From the NCBI GenBank assembly GCA_950295325.1, contig OX485804.1, positions 19,528,001-19,592,000 on the forward strand: a stretch of DNA of 64,000 nucleotides. The letters run 5' to 3'. The position numbers and the translations under genes are program-made. This DNA is from Polytrichum commune. Lineage: Eukaryota; Streptophyta; Polytrichopsida; Polytrichales; Polytrichaceae. The notes beneath the pieces were generated by a model. That model had not been told where the DNA came from and made no database searches. It was given only the letters and a program-made list of their open reading frames with translations. Positions within the stretch are counted from its first letter, which is position 1. Each line of letters starts with the position of its first letter. Shown piece by piece: positions 11,604-24,282 of the stretch.

Positions 11604-14600
11604 ATGGGCTGTTTTCCCTGCTTCGGCTCTAAAAAGGAGAGGAAGGTTCTGAAGAAGGACGACAGCATCCGTGATGGGCAATCGCCTGCTTCCAACAACG
11701 CTGCTCACCTAGTGAAGCTTCCCTCTGGTGAGCGAGAGCAAGAGCAAGAGAGTGTGGGTTTGGGGTTGGGCACGGGCATGAGTGTGGCGGGTGTGTATGC
11801 GGGGAAGTGTGTCGGATCCATGTGGTGGCGATGTTGTGCGGGAGCGGGTATCAGGGTTGGGACGGGTTCCGGAGGTTGTCGGGTCCCCGTTGTGGAATCC
11901 CGGGTGGGTGGGTGGTTGGGGACCCGAGGAGCGTGCTTGGGTTTGTGTAAGCTTGTTGAGCGCAGGTTGTGAGTGGTTTAGTTGATGTGGTTGGTGAGGG
12001 GAAAAAAAATTAGGAGGAGAAAGTGTGTGGGAGCATTATGCGCGGAGCTGGTTTGTTGTGGTTAGCGGGCTGTAGGTGCACATTTTGTAAAGAGATAATG
12101 ATTATATGAGACGGGAAGTTGGGTTTTGAAATGGTGGAGTGAGTTGAGAGCGGGACGGTAAGTTGGTGTGTATCCTGATGTTAAGACGTGATGTGAGCAG
12201 TTAATGCAGATAAACTGAAATCGAAACCATCATTTGACAAAAAGGAAGGTCCACGAGATGGAACCACGCATATTGCCGCTCAGACGTTTACTTTCCGTGA
12301 GCTTGCGGCCGCCACTAAAAACTTCCGACCGGAGTGTCTACTTGGCGAGGGCGGATTCGGACGGGTGTACAAAGGGAAGCTGGAGAATACGGGGCAGGCA
12401 AGTGAATGCATGTGGTTTGCGTGTTGGGCAGTGGGCACGTGGTTGTGTGTTGTGAGTGAAGGTGGGTGGCATTGGGTGGCGTGGCTGATGGTTGGGCGCG
12501 GGGAGTTTGCAGGTGGTGGCAGTGAAACAGCTGGATCGAAACGGGCTGCAAGGGAATCGAGAGTTTCTGGTAGAAGTGCTGATGTTGAGTCTTCTGCATC
12601 ATCCGAATCTTGTGAATTTAATCGGATACTGTGCGGACGGCGACCAACGTTTGCTGGTGTACGAATTCATGCCGTTAGGTTGCTTGGAGGATCATCTACA
12701 TGGTAAGTGGGGGCAGGGTTTTCTGTGAGCGGTGGATGATGGCGAGGGACTGGTGGTGAGGTGCAGAGGGTAGGAGGTGAGGTGGAGAGGGTAGAATGTG
12801 AGAAGCGGGGGATGATTTGGGTGGGGTTGGCATGTGCAGACCTGCCCCCAGACAAGGAAGCATTGGACTGGAACACCAGGATGAAGATTGCAGCGGGAGC
12901 AGCCAGGGGTCTGGAGTATCTGCACGACAAAGCAAACCCACCTGTTATTTATCGGGACTTCAAGTCTTCGAACATTCTTCTGGACGACGGTTTCCATCCG
13001 AAACTGAGCGACTTTGGGTTGGCGAAGTTGGGACCAGTGGGTGACAAGACTCACGTATCCACACGGGTGATGGGGACTTATGGGTATTGTGCTCCGGAAT
13101 ATGCAATGACAGGGCAGTTGACATTGAAGTCAGACGTGTACAGCTTTGGTGTGGTGTTGTTAGAATTGATCACGGGGCGCAAAGCCATCGATAATGCACG
13201 GGCGGCTGGGGAGCACAACCTGGTGGCATGGGTAGACCTCCTGATCTTGTTTTTGCAACCTTCTAAAAGCAGTTCGGCACTATTCTAGTTGTCCTGGATA
13301 AGGTTATCGGCAGCTAATGTTGGAATCTTCACACTTACAACTCCAGTAAATTGCTAGTTGGTGGGATTTGTAGACAGAGTCCTTGGGAATTGTGGAATCA
13401 CTACAAGTTCTCGGTGGTCATGGGCTCTCAAAATAACGTGTGCATCTTATCTTATAGTAGTTAGGGTTGCTTGGAGGACGGCATGAATATTTGAGTGTCA
13501 TTGTTATACTTGTGTTACTTGTATTTGCACATGATGCGATTCTCACTGCATGAAGCTGGCTGATGAATGCAAGTGAATGTTGATTAATAGTTTTGCTATA
13601 CGCCCCCTTATTATGGTGCAATAAGATTCAGTCTTATATCCTTAATTTATGTGCAGAAATAGCTGAGTTTCCTTTTCCTAATCTATGCTCACGGGTGCTG
13701 CCAGAAAGCTTGATGAATCTAGTTCCGTTAATGAGTGCTTTTTTCTTCCTCTTTTATTGGAGTTTCAGCCTGGCAATGAACAAATGTATAATTACCATAC
13801 CTCCGTTTTGTATTGGCAATATCTTCGTTTTATTACATCTGATTAAATGCCAATATTTATAAATAGCTCTTGTTGAATCTATTGACCAAATACTGTGCAT
13901 TGGGAGTGACGATTTACAAAGGGCCTAATTGACACATTCAGGTCTATCATGGCAAAACTGATCTGACAAATTGAGGATGATGGTGCAGGCACGACCTTTG
14001 TTCAAGGACAGGAGGAAGTTTCCATCCATGGCAGATCCCATGCTCCAGGGTAGGTATCCAATGCGGGGTTTGTATCAGGCTCTAGCTGTAGCAGCTATGT
14101 GCTTACAAGAACAGGCAGCCACTCGTCCTCTTATTGGTGATGTGGTGACTGCATTGAGCTACCTAGCTTCACAAATATACGATCCTGGTGTGCACCCAGT
14201 TGGCAGTAGTCGATTTGCACCTCCGACCCCATCACGGGAGAAACGTGAAAAGGAGAAGAAGATGCCTCCAGGATCAAACACAATAGAGGAACGGATGCTG
14301 AAAGATCAACGTGCTGGGAAAACAGGTGCTCCACGATCACCATCTGTGCATTCTCAGGCATCACCTGATTTGCGGCCCAAGGAAGGAGGGGCTCGGGCTA
14401 GGATGACCAATGGGACATTTGATGGAGGGCGTAGTCAGGATACTGGATCTGGTAGGAAACGGGATTCAGATGATTGGGACAGATTTGAAGGAGGAGGGAG
14501 AGACAGTCCTAGCTATGCAGGGAGATCTGCAAGAGATGTGACTAAGCAAACAGGTCCCACACGAGAGCGTGAACGGGCTGTGGCAGAGGCCAGAGTATGG

Positions 14601-14639
14601 GGGGAGAACTGGCGAGAGAGGAAGAGGGGCAACGCTTAG
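11604..14639 (+). CDS. PBL27-like: PBL27/RLCK185-like receptor-like cytoplasmic kinase, copy A
   Basis: Five exons: 11,604-11,727; 12,210-12,397; 12,513-12,702; 12,840-13,231; 13,989-14,639. Phases join cleanly to 514 aa, close to Arabidopsis PBL27. The start is chosen at MGCFPCFG, where Gly2 and Cys3/Cys6 give a myristoylation/palmitoylation membrane anchor. Visible kinase motifs are the glycine loop [16 protein letters not shown] lysine, [11 protein letters not shown] catalytic loop, DFG, the [16 protein letters not shown] activation segment and APEY. The tail ends [19 protein letters not shown], a match to PBL27 rather than PBS1. In the family, PBL27 and rice RLCK185 relay chitin signals from CERK1 to a MAP kinase cascade at the plasma membrane; that role here is inferred. 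Intron 2 has a GC donor (CAG|GCAAGT). A degenerate PTB copy follows downstream, as an intact PTB follows copy B. Confidence 0.93.
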
Positions 14640-15375
14640 GTAACATGGTGGGGGAGATGGAGGTATTGATCAATGTGAGCCAGTGGGTTCCTTGTGGTAC
14701 TCAAACTGAACTGAAAATGGGAGTGTGCTGCATGCATAAATTTGATCTTTTGAAAGGAGTCATTGTGGTCAGATTTTCTGAATTGATAGAGGCATACAAA
14801 GTATGAGTTCATTAGGAAATCTGAACCTCACTCTGAACAACATAGCTAAGGTGCTGCCTCACAGATTTTTTGGGGAAGCATTGATGCTTTCATGATTAAT
14901 GAAGGGATTGTTTCACAAAGTTGAGACAGCATACAGATGATTTGAGAGCTAGAGAGCCTCAGGTGTTTGCCTTCTTCAAAAATTCAGATAGGTTCAGAAC
15001 TTGTCTCATAGGTCTTTAAGAAGGTGGGAGTTTGTTGGACTGGTCTTGTAGAATGATGGCCTTGTTATCTTTGTAACAAGACTGGTCACATGTTAAGCTT
15101 GATGCAGTTTTTGGCTGCATTTCCTCTCCGTTGTAGGCTGCCTTGAAGTCAAGCATTCTATTATTTGAGAATGATCCAATATCCATCTTTATGTTTTTAG
15201 CCTGGTATATTGCCATGCCTTGAGGCCTGACCTTCAGAATCATGTAGTGATGTAGGTACATATTTATACAGTTCTTTCTTTGCAAGTTGTGAGTTTTCTA
15301 GGAGCCTGATGTGGAAAATATTGTTTCCCTACTAGGCTGGTATAATGCAGTAAATGTGTCCCATGAGGACTTTCA
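14640..15375 (+). other. 3' region of kinase copy A, duplicated downstream
   Basis: This stretch aligns, with many substitutions and small indels, to the sequence after copy B (27,230 to about 28,070). Shared blocks include the region around TTGAGACAGCATAC and a closing block (TGTGGAAAATATTGTTTCCC...). Beyond about 15,375 similarity stops. It marks the 3' side of the alignable kinase unit and probably includes the 3' untranslated region. Confidence 0.6.
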
Positions 15376-17100
15376 CTGTGGTATGTAAATCTTGATTGTA
15401 GTTTTGTTCTGGACAGTGACCTCCTTTGTGCTGAATGTAATGGTTTTGTGTTTAGTGTGGAAATGCTCATTTAGGGAATCTGTGAAATGTGGTATTGTCT
15501 AGATTTAAGAATTGATGCTACTGGCAACTTAAATGCATGTGTGTGACATTTATCGCAGAGAATGGTCAGGCAATGAATGGTGAATGTCTGATTTCTGTGA
15601 AGTTTCATCTTGATGTTCTATTCAGCTGATTTAAGGGATACTAGTGGTCACCATATAGTCAGGGGAGATGCAGACAATTGGTTGGTTTAAAAATGGGATG
15701 TAAGTTGTAGTGCACATTCCTTGGCAGAGTGTCAATCTCTCGTGCCTATCAATTTGAACTTCGAAGTGATTCAGATGAGTCCTTAGTGCTGTCCAGGGCT
15801 TTGGGAATTGTGTTGCACTTTTGTACATCTCCCCAGAAGATGAACAGGCATACTTTGGAGGAGCACCTACCACAAGTATTAAATATGTCAGAGGCTGGTT
15901 GACAGTCAAACCTAATTTGGATCATAATCTTTCTCAGATAGATGGGCAAATTAAGATACATGTAGAACCTTATTATCTATTTATCATCTTTTGAAAATGC
16001 CCTGACTAATAGAATATTCCATCTGTCAGTGGACATCCAATGATTATTTTACCCAATTTATCTGATATCTCCGGAGTCTCGTATTAAGACGCTAAATTCT
16101 ATGTTAATTCCACTTTTGAGTGTCATGCAGATGTTGCAAATCTCTGTGGTTAATGTGTCCTACATAATACAGGACTGTCTCCCCCCGTAATTAAATTGAC
16201 ATGGTAACTCATCTACTTGGTGTCATGTTATCAAAATAGAGGAGGCAGAAACTTTGCAAAAGTAGATGGTAGTAGGCACTGCACCAATTTACTTTGACCA
16301 AGGTAATCACTGATATTTGTTCATGCTCGTAAGTAGATGATGTAATCATGTATTGTCACAGAATTAATGTGAAACTTTGTACAGCAGATTTATCTTCACA
16401 TAATGACCCAACTACAACGAACTATCTCTAGCAAATATTGTGCTGATCGCTGCAGAAAGAGATATGGAGCATCTTATTTACCTGAAGGAACACCAATTTC
16501 CAATTCTGGGCTGAAATTTATATCAACCTTTGTGAATGGTAGATGGAAAAATAGAAATGCTGGCACTAATTTACTACGTTCAGCATTAGTTGAGAGACAG
16601 ACTGGATATTAATACTACAAAGTCGGTAAGTAACAGATTATTTGTCATGCAACACGAATCAGATGATTCTGTCTCTTCGTACCTATGTTTCTTTTGCTTA
16701 TATGTGTGTATCTTGAAACTGAGCATTCGGTGGTGATTGATAGAACAGTTCACAACTTTACATCAAGCAAATATAGTAAGGTTCAAGCCCTTTCTCGTCA
16801 TGTTTTCCAGGCACTCTTTGTTCATGTGACCTGGAAGGAGGTGAGACTGGAGAGAGAATGGAGATGTGCACACATTTGGTTTTTTGTTGTTGTCACTCTT
16901 TTGGTGGATTTAACAAACAACCCACTTATAATTGTTGTGCTCACTCTGGACTTGTTTCAGCATAATTCTTTGACTTGTCTCAATCAACCCTCACATGGAT
17001 GAATGAGTGATTTGTTGACAATTATACAAATGTACAAATGTGCCAGATTTGTATCTTGATAGCTCTCAAAGTATTCTTCTATAATAATCTTGGACAACAA
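15376..17100. other. Spacer between kinase copy A and PTB pseudogene
   Basis: No gene is recognised. Open frames near 16,403-16,612 and 16,685-17,002 show no family signature and no supporting splice context. I could not align this stretch by eye with the corresponding spacer before the intact PTB gene. Confidence 0.5.
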
Positions 17101-17108
17101 CATGTTGA

Positions 17109-18900
17109 ATGTGACAAACCGATCAAAAGTGCTTCAAATGCGAATCGTAGTCCTTAAACTACCTGAGGTTGAATTGCCATTAATCAACATGACGTTGAAC
17201 GCTTAGTTATGGGTTAGGAGTATGCATGACAATGGATATTCTTCACTTTTTCGAGGCTAGGTTTTATTCCAGGGAAGAAAGAATGAAAGAAACTGGAGGA
17301 CAAGTGGTATGAAAACCTAAGACTTTCATCTACTTTGGTTCGATTCCTTCAATTTTTCCTACTAAATTGTGTGAAATTGCCCTTGGCAACCTCACTTCAT
17401 GAACTACATTGAGTGTGAAGCTCAAGGTGATGCTTGATATTGGAACATAGATGTAGATTGATCTATATCCACTGAAGCTTGAGAAGTTGATCTCATGTCT
17501 ATGGCACCTCGGTGATGCCATCAGATTTGACCTCCGTCTAATTATCTTCAAGCCTTACTGCGTGACAATACTGTAGAGTGTTGTCTGGTCCAACACTACA
17601 TAGTGTGCCAAGGTATTGAACATGGTCTTCATCAATGTGAATACACAAGTGACAAATTCCTTCCAACCAATATTTAATTTACGTTGAACCAGACAGCACC
17701 GTGCGCTATTAGAACATCAGGCACTTCTGAATGTCCTTTCCCTTCAGCAGCAACTCAGTCCTTCGAAGTGATGGTGCTAAAGGTCGTGATGCTGTAGACA
17801 AAGACTTAGGTAATAATTTGAAGCAGAATAAACTGCTGACTTGAAATGATGTCGAATTGTGCTAGCACATTCCAGAGGTTGGTTGGTGGATTTAAGCACG
17901 TTCATGTTCACAAATCTGGCATTGTCGCGAACATATCTGGCGTGTTTCTCTGTGCAGGCTTGGGTGTAGATTCAGGATACTCCATCATTCCTCTTTACAG
18001 AACCTTGTGCGTGTGGAGTCATTCAAAGCAAGCGATAAGTTTACATCTACATTTGTGGTCCAAATGCTGTGGTGATAATTTATAGTGTATTTTGACATGA
18101 AAACCTTGGAATTTATCTGCTCCAGTATACTTGTGCAAGGTTTCTGACAAATCTTTGTTTGAAATATATAGATATCTCTCTCAGAGCTATCTGAGTCTGT
18201 AGGTCTTGTCGATAAAGCTTCTCTCATCATGTCAGTTCTGAAAGTGACTTGAATAAAGCAAAGAATGCACTGTATACTGGTAAGTTCATCCCTGATGGGT
18301 CTAATCAGGATTTGACTGATTGTTTTGGCCTTTTATCACTGGGAGAATGTGTAATTCCAGTTATCATTAACATCAGGAACCGATAATCGCATATTGCCCT
18401 CACACGTGAGGTGGGTATCTGCAGACCAGGCGAGTGCCCTATCACAATGTTTCTTCTCAAATTTCTTCTTAAATATGTCCTGTGTCTCTCTCCCTTGCCA
18501 GCTAGCCTTTCTTTCCCTCTCGTCCAATCCTCTATTTTCTTTATGACCTCTTCAGGCTTCGCTAATTGTATCCACAATATTATGCAAATTTTGTTATATA
18601 GATTCTGAGAGAGGGAATATAGTATGTTTTTCTTGATGGTCATCACTAAAATTGTGTCTCAAAAACCACTTCGTCTGTGCAGGGCTCTAACCTTCAACTC
18701 TGCATTTTGCAATCCAGCTAGAAATATACTGGAGGCGAATAATGTTAAGAGTTCACCACCCAACTTGGTTTTTGTTAATTTTACACTAAGTTACGTGTAC
18801 TTTATGTCATATAATAACTTAGATTTGACATCCTACCAAGTGTTCTTCAATTTATTTTAGAACCTGGTAGACTTGTTTTACAGTTTTTAGCTGCAGTTGT
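17109..18900 (+). pseudogene. Decayed PTB (polypyrimidine tract-binding protein) gene copy
   Basis: Degenerate but collinear copies of PTB exons, compared with the intact gene at 31,886-37,046. Exon-1-like at about 17,109-17,168 shares ATCAAAAGTGCTTCA but its ATG is followed at once by TGA. Exon-2-like at 17,747-17,809 has intact AG and GT borders, is 63 bases instead of 72, and a tryptophan codon has become TAG. Exon-3-like runs about 17,958-18,014, exon-4-like about 18,340-18,440. Exon-6-like at about 18,683-18,734 is 13 bases shorter, shifting the frame. Exon 1 to 2 spacing (about 579) nearly equals that in the intact gene (595), so this is a genomic duplicate that kept introns, not a retrocopy. 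Exons 7-14 were not found, apart from a weak exon-8 trace near 18,885. Confidence 0.75.
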
Positions 18901-21900
18901 GAGTAGGCATCTCAAGGTAGAGAATTGAGAGAGAGGACATCATGTGTTTTTAAATAACAAACGTATACTCACGTATGTAATCACATATATGATGAGATCT
19001 ACCAATACAAAGCTTCATTTCTGAAGTGACATCCATGAATATGTTATTCTATATCTTTTGACACATGTGATCAGTGTCATTTCAACATTCAAACACATGC
19101 CAAAAATTCTTCTACGAAAGGAATAGGTCCTATGTTGACATTTGAATACAGAAAGTGAGGCCTAGCAAGCCAGAAGAAGTGACACTGGGTTGACCCTGAA
19201 TATTATGCATCACTGTAGTAATTTCACCCAAGTTTTTAGACCAAGGGGTGTGGCTGTCTAATCTTGGCTGTTGGGTTGAATTGGCAATTTCCCCATCTGA
19301 TTAGGAATCATGAATTGTGAAGATTTGTTATTTCTAGTTCCAAAAATCGAGGTTGAGATGCAAAAGTAGTAAGACGTCAAAGTGAAGATTTAATGTTTTT
19401 TTAAATTGATCACGTAGGCATTTAATCACCTCTGCCCAGTCCCATGTGGACAACGATAAGGGATGGTGAATGGACATCGTACGAAATGCAAATGCATTGA
19501 CATTCATTTTCTTTCTTTTATGATCACATAGGGCTTCTCATTCCTTTCAACTATCACTGAACCTAAAATGCTTAATGGACTTGAGCACATACTAGTCTGA
19601 TATCATTATAACATGTGTCTTTTTGGTGTTTGTTCATCACTATAAGCTTGTCATAAGATACCCAAATAAAGGTAAGGCTTACATACCTTTATTTGTGTGT
19701 TATATGTGACTTGGTTAAATGACATTGTATTTAGTGCATGTGTGTGTGTATATGTATATATATTTGTGTGTGTGTGGGGGGGGGGGGGTTACATGACCAC
19801 GTAAGGCTTACATACCATACCATCAACTATGAAATGCCTAAGATGGTGCCCATTAAGACTGCTAATTGGGACCATAATCTAGAAAAGGTTTACATGGTCA
19901 ATATTTGAAACTCTTGTACCAAATGGTCGTTTGGTCCACATTTGCATATGTTTGAAATTGACTCAACTACGTATTGGTGGTCCCAGTCCAACATTGTAGA
20001 TTGGGAGTAAATTATTTGTCAAAAATATATCGGTATGAATATGTCAAACATTGTGGCTCTCTCCATGACTCATAATTATGTAAATTTGGACCAAGTCCAA
20101 GGCCTAAATTACAATATCTCATTAAGTTGTGTGCATTTGGGGGGAGGGGTCAAGGATTGATTACGTGTGGGTATATTATTATAACATTGAGATAAAATTT
20201 TGGATTTGGTATTTGTTATCAAATTTTTACATAGATTTTGAATCATAATATAGTACACTGAGACTATTTATCATATTTTAGCACTATGCCATTCTAATAT
20301 CAAACAAAAAATTCATTTTTAAAAGACAATTTAAACAAATAGAACGCATAGTAAAACTATTTATAGTATCGAGTTAACCAAAAGCCCAATTTTATGGTAA
20401 TCATATCCACTTTTACTTAAACATGAGTTCCATATGTTGTGTTTGATATTAAAGTGTTAATGCAGCTCGACAAAGCACAAGTTTGACATATGGATTATGT
20501 GGAATATTGTATTTTGGCATTTTATTATATAAATATAACTATATAATTGCATGAAATTTGGATGTCCATGTCAAGCTCAAATTGGCTAGTGTTGGTCAAT
20601 TAGCTTGCTCTATGAAATGGCCTTGTGGACCTCTAGAAGAAGCTCTTGGTCCAATATCGCATGAATGGACCTTGGGTACAAGGGCCTATTTTAGGTGGAC
20701 AAAGGCAAATGTGTCCAAAGCGAAAGGTGGTGGAGGAGGAGGAAGTTGTTGGGAAGAAGACTTGCTTCTTGGAAACCAATGAGAACACCCTATTTTGGTC
20801 TTTGTTTGGCCCTTACTATACAATTGGACCCCTTAGATTGCACCAAGTTGGCTCTCCACAACTTTGACCTTTAATTTTACGGACTGGGCAAATGGTGTTT
20901 CTCTCTAGAACGATTGTGTTAGAACATCGCCTCATTTCAATGCTTCTTGGTTTTGGATCTTTGTGTAAAACCCTTGGGGTCCAATATTAAAGCTTTCAAC
21001 GCTCTGGCTACTGGATTTCAGAGGTCCATGACAAGGCCTACATGTGATGTGATTTCTTTTTATTGTTTAACCCCCAAGGTTGAGCCATGTCAAATCTTAT
21101 AGATGATCTCATTTTTTGAAGGCGAGCCCAACTATGTTGGACCAAAGTGGGCAATTGAGACTTGAGATATGCTTTACCGGCGCGGGCTCCCAAAATGCTT
21201 TTGGGCATCATGTCGCATCACCATACTACATTAGATATTGTATTTAGTGTCATATGGTATTGTATGCCACTGTAATAACTTTTCTAATGAAATGAAATTG
21301 AGTTTAAGATCTGGGAAGCCAAAAAGCCTAATGGCACTTCTTATGAATAAGTGTGCAAGTTTTGTTATCCCAACCTACATTTTTGTAATTAAATACTTGC
21401 AAATTTTGGTACATTTTGCATCCTAACATTTATGAAATGAAATATTGTCATGGATGATTGAAATTCAATGGCATATTGTTTAGTGAGTGACAACAATTGC
21501 AACATTATAATATGCAATGCTCAGATGTTTTCTACAAGGAATGACAATTAAACAATGGCAGGTTTATATTTAGTGTTGGGTGACACTACATGGGCAGTTT
21601 ACAATTAGCAATAAGCAAGACAAATATAATTGGTGATACTAAATACACTATTTAGTGTAGGATTTTGGACATTTAGGCTTGTGGTTGTGTGGACATATTT
21701 GTTTTTGTAGATTTGAAGGGGTTAAAATTCTCACCTTACAAATTTCACTTGCTCAAAACAACTAGACGTAATGGAGGTATAGTAAACAAACAATGTGATT
21801 GGATCGGTATATAGAAGGTCGGTAGCTCAAATAAGCAAGTATGGAGTGGCTATGTTTGACCACAAGCCTTCCACAATGACACGCTTGCAATGTTATGTCT

Positions 21901-23650
21901 CTTGCTCACTTTTCTATGCAAAAAAGTAAATGAAATGTCTGTGTAAGAGATCTATTGAATATCTCTTCAAGGAGCTATCACTCATCTAATTTTCTCCAGT
22001 CATGTGAAGTAAGCAAGGGTTTGAAGTTCCTACACATGGTCATGGCACAATAAAACATGACAAAGTAACCATGTGATTGACTAGTCTTTTAAAAAGTTAA
22101 AGAATGTGTTGCCTAAGTAGAAAAAACAAGTGAACATGGTAACTATGATGTGCAATGGGTCCATTTGCCAACAAGTAGTCAAGAGTGCTTGCCCTTGAGT
22201 CTATCATTGAGGGGGTATTGGCTACTTTTAGCAAGTGGACCAAACTAGTCTACATTGAGCTATAGAACATGCATTCTTTAATAACATTTCCTCAATGAAA
22301 GTCCAATACATGTCTTGAAAATTCCCAAGCGATGCGTGTCGGTTCATTTTCCATATGTTGGACTCGGATCTTAATTTAGGCTCTATGAGTCCAATCCTCA
22401 AGGTGAGTTGACATTAGCGTCGAAGACCAAAAAAGAAAAAAAGAAAGACTCCAAGATCAAGTGCCCCCATTGGATCAACATGTGAAAATCAGAACCATGA
22501 TTTTTACATAAGGCACTGAGTCCCAAGTGTAAAAAAAGATTGAAATGACATTCTTGTGGCATTAGTTTCATGATTCTTTTTGGTTTTTGAAACTAAGAGG
22601 AGCACTTTGTTGAATTGGGACCTACAAGGTTTGGTGGGACAATGATGTCATATCAACGTCATTCAATGATCCATACTTTTGGCTCAGACAACAATGTAAA
22701 GTCCATCACCCGAAATTTTAGTCTCGATCAATAGGAGCTCGCGAATTAGGCGTAGTTTTGGATCTTTAAGTAAACACAAAACTATCAAGCTTCCTCAAAA
22801 AGTCAAAGTTGGTAGTACTTAGGCATGTCCACAAATAACTGTAAAACCGATCTACGAATCATCGACTTTCAGAGATTTTTGGGCCAACATTGCTGCATAC
22901 TCGTCCCACTCATGAAGTCCATGTATATAGGCATATCCTAAATCTTCAATGCACACCGATGATTTGAAGAAAGAAAGCCCATTAAAGTCTCAATTCTCAA
23001 GGGTGACTTTCTAAAATTTGCAAAAGTTGGGAGTTGGAGAAGTATTTGAATATGATTGTTGGAGGCTCCCAAAGAACAACTCATGTACGGTTACTTGGAA
23101 AATGCTTGCTTTTTTTAAAACCAAATTTCTAAGTTTGTGTGGGGCAAGGGTGCTTATCTAACCCATATGCTTTCCGAATCCTTATTGCCCATCTCGTGAC
23201 CCAACCTCTCAGACCCGTTACCACCCTCCAAAAGTTAAGATTTGAAGGATTTTGAAGAGTTGTCTCTTTTCCAATTACTATTGCACAATGATAACAAACA
23301 TTTCTCATCAATCCCAAAAACTTTGATAACCCATTTTGAGAGAATCAATTGTCAACAAACATAAGAATTGTTGCTCTTGGGGTGAATGGGGTTTATAGAG
23401 GGTCCGGTTCAAGAAACTTGGATTCCCAAAACACCCTTTAATGAACTTAACTTGTGGACTCCAAGCATGAAGATTGGGTTAAATACTCAACCTAAGAAGA
23501 GTATTTACATGAGTGGACATTGCGGAGACTTAGAAAGAAAGTGATGTCACACTAATGCCACTTCATTTGATCATATTTTGGAACCAAACCTCTAATGTAA
23601 AATCCTTCCTTGAGTCCAAACTTTGGCTCTTGCCCAGTATAATTAGATCG
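18901..23650. other. AT-rich spacer between duplicated units
   Basis: No gene is recognised. It contains a diverged copy of the dispersed repeat also seen at 45.5, 53.8 and 55.4 kb (here about 19,357-19,640), TG/TA microsatellite sequence at 19,740-19,775 and a run of 13 G at about 19,776-19,788. The remainder has only short open frames. Confidence 0.55.
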
Positions 23651-23689
23651 CTGGAGTTTGGAGTTTCTTTGGTCTTGGACAACTAAACC

Positions 23690-23822
23690 CATTCCCGAGC
23701 CTGCTGAGTCACCACCTGCCCCCGGTGGTCGGTCGCCTCCTCCACGTAGGCCGTTCCCACAGTGGTTCCCAAAACAGTTCCCAATACCGTTCCCGGCGGC
23801 CAAGGGCAAGGGGGTGGCTGGA

Positions 23823-23870
<48 letters not shown>

Positions 23871-24282
23871 AAAGAGCGATGCACGTGACCAAGTAGAGTA
23901 GCAACGCAGGCCAAGCTCACAGGACTCCACAGCGCTCTTTCGTTCGAAGGCAGGCAGGCAGGCTTTTAGGGTAGGAGGACGCTTCTCCCACGATGCACGC
24001 AGCGATCGGAGCGAGATCGGGAGCAGGCATGGAGGGGGCGGAGTGGTAGCTGAGCATGCGGGCATGGGGGGAGGATGAGGGGCGGGGGTAGGGTGGAGCG
24101 ATCTGGGATGGTTTGTAGGCGCCAGGGTTTGGGCGGGGGCGGGACGGGACGACGCCAGGCGATGCGGGGAGAGTTGCGCAGGAGCAGGAAGCAGCAGAGG
24201 ATGCGCAGGAGGAGGCTGGCGCTGGAGTAGGGGCGGGCGGGTGGGAAAGCGGAGCGAGCTGGAGGAAATTGGGGCTTCAGAG
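23690..24282 (+). promoter_or_regulatory. GC-rich upstream and 5' leader region of kinase copy B
   Basis: GC-rich segment with a reiterated GTTCCCA-type motif at about 23,750-23,795 and a long GA microsatellite at 23,826-23,866. From 23,950 to the start codon it appears identical to the leader of copy A. Upstream of 23,950 it is unrelated to copy A. The GA tract resembles GAGA-type promoter elements of plants, but its function here is only a guess. Confidence 0.5.
23826..23866. repeat. GA dinucleotide microsatellite
   Basis: About twenty uninterrupted GA repeats lie roughly 420 bases before the start codon of kinase copy B. Copy A has no such tract. It is likely to vary in length between individuals and may lie in the promoter or leader. 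Confidence 0.95.

Noticed and set aside
10985-11698. 237-codon minus-strand open frame (and its counterpart at 23,709-24,377)
   Set aside because: Proline-rich translation of a GC-rich leader on the opposite strand. No family, no splice support; it is a shadow of the kinase leader and exon 1.
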